A DNA stretch of 64,000 nt from Rhea pennata. Its lineage: Eukaryota > Chordata > Aves > Rheiformes > Rheidae. A model generated the notes under the pieces. That model did no database searches. It was given only the letters and a program-made list of their open reading frames with translations, and was not told the DNA's origin. The DNA lies in contig NC_084667.1 of assembly GCF_028389875.1 (NCBI RefSeq), positions 58,630,570-58,694,569 on the forward strand, in the 5' to 3' direction. The translations under genes and the position numbers were made by a program. Shown piece after piece: positions 20,456 to 64,000 of the stretch (position 1 is its first letter; every line of letters starts with the position of its first letter).

Positions 20456-21718
20456 TCAGTGTGCTCGCAGAGCACACGCTGTACTTTTCCTCCAGGACCC
20501 ACGTTTGCTCGCTCATACAATGAACGTTGCAGGGAGGGGGAAGTTCTGACAAAAAAAATGAAGCAACAGACCATTTTGCAATGGCAGGGGCCAGCAGCTG
20601 CCGGAAAAACAGATGTTGCCCTACTGCTTTGGCTTCCTTGCCGGTGCAAACACACAGGCCGTGGTGCGGGGAAGGTAACGCAACGGGTTTCAGTATGTAG
20701 GAATCTCTCTTGGGAGTCTGCACAAACAAGGAAATTAATTTGCAGACAGCTTTGCATTAGATCAGTCAGTGCATTAGATCCCTGGTTTATGTTTTGGGGG
20801 TTGTGCGTGGAACATGCGAGCACCTGATGGCTTTGTTTTGCTCTTAGTCCTGAGAGTCAAGGATTCCTACTGTGACAGACTAATGCGAAATGCATTAGTG
20901 TTAATGGCAAGAACGCAGGAGCCATTGGTTCCTAGGGTTTTAGAAGAAAAAGCAACTTGCACAATACTAATGGACATCAAGTTGCATCATTGTGTCAACC
21001 CTCAGCATCTCCCCAGAGCTCACAGAAGCGGTGCAAACCTGAACTCAAACAATGCACTTTGCTCAGTAAACTGCACCAAGCAGGTCTCAAAATATCTCAG
21101 AATCTACCAACAAATCTGGCCTCATCCACTTTTAAAATGTGTTAGCAGATCCGTTTAAAATGTTAAACAGACGTGGTCTGAAACTCCTGGGATCAGAGCT
21201 GGCTAAGCTGCTAAAGGGTGGTCAGCAGAGCAGTGGACAACTCATCTCACCAGCACTCGCTGCTCAGCACTTGCCCATCGCATTGCTGCTCCTCACGAGA
21301 ATACAGAACAGGGACTGCGTAAGAGACCGGAGAGCAGGCTGGCTGCGAAAATCCAAGGGTTTTATCTATGATAAGGCAACCAATAAAGCTGCATAACCTG
21401 CTTAGTCAGGTGACAAAAAAGTGCTGCATCTTATTGGGGAGCAAGGAAAATGTTTACTGCAAGGACATGGAACTGGCTGATTTTTTGAGTTCATGTTCCT
21501 CCTCTGGTTGAATTGCAGCATTGCAGCTCCCATTTGTTAATCACGTCCTGCTGTATGCTGCTCCTGTCCTCAGCTCACCCCAGCTCTAATGGTATTCTGA
21601 ACACCACGTGCAACTGAGATGCGTTATCCCAACACTTAGCTTTCTCTGACACCCCCACAACCGTCATGCAGCTAACGTCTAGTCTCATCATCACCCTGTA
21701 TCCCTTGGAAGCATGTTT

Positions 21719-21732
21719 GGGGGGGGGGGGGG
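21719..21732. repeat. run of 14 G
   Basis: Homopolymer of G in the AMN-CDC42BPB spacer. Such a run can form quadruplex structures and is prone to length errors in sequencing. Confidence 0.85.
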
Positions 21733-23275
21733 TTTGCAAGGGAGCACCTTGACTGTGCTGCCTCTTTCAAATTACTGTGCCTTCCCCTCTGCCTCCCCTG
21801 CCTGCTGACAGTGCCTCATGTCCCAGACTGGAGCCCCTGTGCCCCATGCTGCCACTCTGCCCGCTGGCTCCAAGATGCTTTGGAGCCCAAGGCTCTGGGG
21901 CAGAAGGTCTCACCCTGCAGCAGGGTGCTGCTCCCCCTGGATCACCTGCACTGGGGGAGGGTGGCAGCACCTGCAGCTTCTCATCCCTCTGAGCAGCCTG
22001 GCAAGGACTTTTCCAGAGAACCTTACTACTATGCAACTGATAGCCAAGGAGTTGGTGCAGGGGACTCCCAGCTGCCTCTTCTCCTCACTGCCCACAGGAA
22101 AATGTCTGGTGCAGAGCCTGTTTTAAGCAGAGGATGCTGGTAAAGGTTAGGAGCACAAAGCTGCTGAGGGGAGATGGAAGTTAATCAAAAAAACCAGAGA
22201 AGTGGGCTGAGTTTATTGGGGCTGACCAGGTGGAGGAAACTCCTGTCCAGGGAAGTGGTCCAGGCTGCCACCACAAGGAGAGGCCTGGGCAGGTAAACAC
22301 TTTCTGCCATGTCCTCCTTCCCAATGCTTGCTGAGGGCCACTTGGTACAAAGCAGGCAGAATACAAACCAGAAGATGAGATGTGCCAGTAGCCAGGCATA
22401 CAAGATTGTCAACTCTCGCCTTTTCTTTTTAAATAGGCTAGATTCAGCATCAAGACAACGTTCATGATGTGACAACTTCCTTTAACTGCTACTTGCTTAA
22501 TTCTCCTAAGAGTGCATTTCAGTTCTCATGGTCATCCCTCAATGCTCCTATTTCTTAGTGCTTCAGACTGCTTTACCATTCCATGTGCCAGCTATTAAGA
22601 TATTTATGCATCTGATTCCTCCCAAGGATGCCTAATTTGGCATTGTGGAGAGTTAGGGTGTCTAGAAGTTCAGCATTTCCATGCTGAAGTTCCCCCCAGT
22701 GACTTAGTTGTTTTAGGCACTCATCATGCAAGCATAAAGCATTTACACGCACACAGTAGTGGATGGCATTCACTTAGGAAGCAGTTTGTTCCCAGAATAT
22801 CTGTAGAACAGAGATGCTGGTAGATGTTTAGGTCTTGGGCAGCGAGTGACACCAGGAAGCATTCCAAAATACTAAACCTTTCACATTGAAAAATCTGTGT
22901 AAGAAGTGACCAGAGTTTTCTGATGAGTCCAGCTCTTGGAGAAGTTTGCTGGATCACCCCAACCATCACTGGCATGACCCTACATAATGCCTCTGTGAAA
23001 ATGGCTTTGGCACAGAAATCGACAGAGAGCAAATTAGCCTCCTGCCTTGCATAAATGAATTTCTTACTTGTGATACTAGATTAGTAACCTCCAGGGAAAA
23101 AAAAGCACACTGTCAGAGGAATATTTCAAATGAGTCTTGAATTTCCACTTTTCTGAAGTTCTCCTGAGGGTTTAGAAGGACTTTTTAGGTAACCAGCATT
23201 AGAAGTCATAAGGGAATGGAAGATTTGAAATGGGCTACAGTGAAGGACTTGGGGAGGAGTTCTGCTCACAGCCAG

Positions 23276-23278
<3 letters not shown>

Positions 23279-23308
<30 letters not shown>
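23279..23308. repeat. run of 30 A
   Basis: Homopolymer of A with no recognisable retroposed sequence on its 5' side, so I treat it as a simple repeat and not as a retrocopy tail. Confidence 0.9.
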
Positions 23309-23310
<2 letters not shown>

Positions 23311-24324
23311 TTAATATATTCATGCTAAGCAATTCATTTGTTTTTCTAGAAATGTTCTCATGCTTAAATTATATTGCATTATAAGCAAGCTCTGGCACTG
23401 TTGAGTGCTGTGATTTAATACTCCCATAATTAAAGAGTTTGTTGTCATCCAAAGTCCTTACCATGCAGAGAAAAATCAGCTCAAGAACAGCAGAAATGTT
23501 TTTAAAAGTCAAAGACTGGTAAGTGTGAATACTTGTCAGACTGTTTCTGGTACACTACCTCAAATCTCCTGTCAACTACCACCTACCCTGATGCTCCAAG
23601 CCAACCAGCCAGCCTCCTGGCCTTGCCCAGTTGGTTTGGTCAAGCATGGAACAGCAGGACCCAAAATACTCATCCAGGCCTTCTTCACTAAGATAACCTG
23701 AGGTAAGATGGGAGAGAGTAACAGAAAAGTAATCTGGGTATATGTAGGCACTCTGTAAGGGACAAAGCAAACCAGGACATGTTTGCAAAGGTTTTGGCTC
23801 TGCTCTAGCTATGACAAGTTGCACAGTGCTCAAATGTTCAATTTTGAAAATCCTTCATATATTGGGGGACAGGGGAGGTGCAGACATCAGACACCCTATT
23901 CAAACACCGTTCCTTAATATGTATGTGTTTCTCTGGGATTACTGTTTTGACAACAAGCATCTTTAGTACTGTATCACACTTGAGATGTTTGAGAGGATCC
24001 TGCAGCCTCCTTACTATGCCTCAGCCATAAGGAAATAATCATCTATATCATTTAAAATGAAGTCATAGGGCCAGTGACTCAATGAAATGACAAGTAATGC
24101 AGAGTGCAATTTCAACACCACAGTCCACTTAAAGAACTCCTCTTTCTCCTGAACAGGCATTTACATACAGAAACACACACCTTTCTTGCAGCGTTCAGGT
24201 ATGGAGTTCAAAGTATCTTTTAGCTTATGTAAAATTTTCAAGTGGCCAAAGTGAATTTATTAGGAAACTAAAGCAAGCATCAATGGTAGACTGTTTTCAC
24301 ACGTCAAGACAGACAACTATGAAC

Positions 24325-25929
24325 TTTAAAACCTCCCTCTTCTGCTTTATTGACAGGTAAATTGTTCAAAAATGTTCTCACAATTCAATAATTACAAAGA
24401 CTTAGACTTACATTAAAAAAGTAAAAACCAGAAAACCCCAAAGCAGTAGTGTCCAGCTCTAACTGAGCCCCTTTATCAATAATCTGAGAAAAAGAGCAAG
24501 TACTGTCGAACACTTAACGTAACAGGATTAAATGTTGACTAGAACACTCAGTTTAAACTAAAGATAAGTGCACGTCCTATACAGTGTTTCAGAATAGAAC
24601 ATTAGCCATTGGTATATCATTAGACCATTTAAACCAAATTTTAAATAAGTGACATCCAACTGTCATAAAATTGGCACAGAAGGCACACTAGTGTGACAAT
24701 GACAAACTGGATATGCCAGCCACTGAATTAATTACAAGCTTTTAATGAAACATGGTCACAAATCTTTGATTACTAAATGTATAATACATGGAAGCAAGAG
24801 ATTAAATATACACGCAAAACATCACCACTGCACGTGGGCCATAGCAAAATATACAGGAGTGTGTTGTGCATTTTTCTACATGATCAATACTTGATTAATA
24901 ATCATGGGGTCTTCATGCAGGTGAGGATACAATTAATAAAAAAAGCAGCACCCTCAGTTACACATCCTTCACGTTCCAATTTGGTAACCAGTAGACTGAT
25001 GTTTTAGTGATAAAGTCCCTTAGATCAAGCAGACTTCAAGGGCCATGTGTCCACAAGAAGGTTTGCTAGCTAAACAATGTAGTGTGTCTTTACACCCAAA
25101 AATCCAGGAGAAGATTTCTCAGAAGGAGATAGCAGGAACTATGAGTAAATTTTTTTCACAGCAGTAATTATCAATATTTTAAAAGCTCTGACTAATGATT
25201 GTGATTGATGAGGACTAAAAAGCAGGGTAACTGGTAGTAGTACTCCTATGTACAAGACTAAAGTTGGTAGAAAGATAGAAAGACAGTTATGCAGCTGAAT
25301 ATGTAATGGCTAAATGAATTAAAAGGCCACAAAACTATAACCAACTTTTATTTCACTTCTTGGTGATTCTGTTGATACTGGGAACAACGTACGCTTCCTA
25401 GCATTCTCCTTAAGGGTTAGGAAACAAACAGTTATGGGAAAAAGGGAGAAGTATATTTATCTGAGGATGTAACTAGACCTGCTTGCATTTCCTATTCAGA
25501 GGTCTAAATTGTGTCTAAAAGGATTTCCTGCTAATGAGACATTACATCATTCTATAGAAAAATAATATTCCTGATATTGTAGCAACATTATCAGTATCTC
25601 TCTCTATTTCTTTTTCAGCATAAGAATAAGACTATTTACTGGTGGCCTTAAATGCTCCTATGCAATAAAACTGTGTCACAGCTGTGCAGAAAGGAATCAA
25701 CCATAACTGAGCAGTGAACAATTCTGCATAAAAAACTCAATCACTATTTAGTAAAGAATTTTCTTCATTTCAATAGTTTGTATCTACAATCTGGATATAT
25801 AATTATTCTTGTACAACACTAGCAATTCAGTGTCAGTCTTGGCACTAGCATCTGCGACAGCTTTGCCCTGCTCTGGAATACTCCATGGAGCAGTGGATGA
25901 TTGAAGCCAGAACGGTGAGAACTGAAGTG
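24325..25929 (-). other. CDC42BPB: CDC42BPB 3' UTR (distal end predicted)
   Basis: This AT-rich sequence follows the CDC42BPB stop on the - strand. The best distal poly(A) signal is AATAAA on the - strand, + strand positions 24346-24351. A GT-rich stretch (TTGTCTGTCTTGACGTGTG) lies just beyond it. This gives a UTR of about 1.6 kb. A second AATAAA at 25347-25352 could give a proximal form of about 0.6 kb. The exact cleavage sites are inferred. Confidence 0.5.

Positions 25930-64000
<38,071 letters not shown>

Larger units (their letters stand above)
20456..24324. other. intergenic spacer between AMN and CDC42BPB 3' ends
   Basis: I see no gene in this spacer between two convergent genes. Composition becomes AT-richer after about 20.4 kb. 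It holds a G run (21719-21732) and a 30-base A run (23279-23308). The open frames present are short and resemble no protein family I know. Confidence 0.5.

Noticed and set aside
20453..20827. Overlapping 125-codon frames on both strands in the AMN-CDC42BPB spacer
   Set aside because: No recognisable domain, no promoter, and mutually overlapping frames on opposite strands; most likely chance.
23279..23308. Poly(A) tail of a processed pseudogene
   Set aside because: No coding-like sequence or target-site duplication was seen beside the A run.

Overview
The window looks like avian nuclear DNA, with another CR1-bearing sauropsid as the alternative. It holds parts of two vertebrate protein-coding genes in tail-to-tail order. 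It also carries CR1 non-LTR retrotransposon copies whose 3' ends match the bird consensus. The order AMN (+) then CDC42BPB (-) is the arrangement I know from human 14q32. No prokaryotic, viral or plasmid features were seen.

Region by region. Positions 1 to about 6150 are GC- and CpG-rich and have no exon I can recognise. Positions 6150-10402 are unassigned sequence upstream of, or within the first introns of, AMN. Positions 10403-19499 hold nine consecutive exons of AMN (amnionless) on the + strand. They match exons 4-12 of the 12-exon mammalian gene and encode 405 residues with every splice phase consistent. Exons 1-3 (signal peptide and mature N-terminus) were not found. Positions 19500-24325 are the gap between the two 3' ends, and base composition falls from GC-rich to AT-rich at about 20.4 kb. 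From about 24325 to the window end, the - strand carries the 3' UTR and 31 coding exons of CDC42BPB (MRCK beta). These run from the kinase C-lobe to the stop codon and encode 1438 residues. The 5' exons lie beyond position 64000.

Function, from family knowledge. AMN is a type I membrane protein that partners cubilin in the cubam receptor, which takes up intrinsic factor-B12 in gut and filtered proteins in kidney. Its tail carries endocytic NPx[F/Y] motifs. MRCK beta is a Cdc42 effector Ser/Thr kinase of actomyosin control, with kinase, coiled-coil, C1, PH, CNH and CRIB parts in that order. The two proteins are neighbours on the chromosome and not known to share a pathway.

I did not find a new multi-gene system. 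The most unusual structure is a roughly 20-copy, 21-bp minisatellite in the last AMN intron. It is open in all six frames and lies in frame with the upstream exon. Other points worth a second look are a weak, U-rich splice donor at an in-frame MRCK beta exon, a NAGNAG acceptor, a bird-type glutamine run, a paired octamer motif downstream of AMN, and the missing AMN 5' exons.
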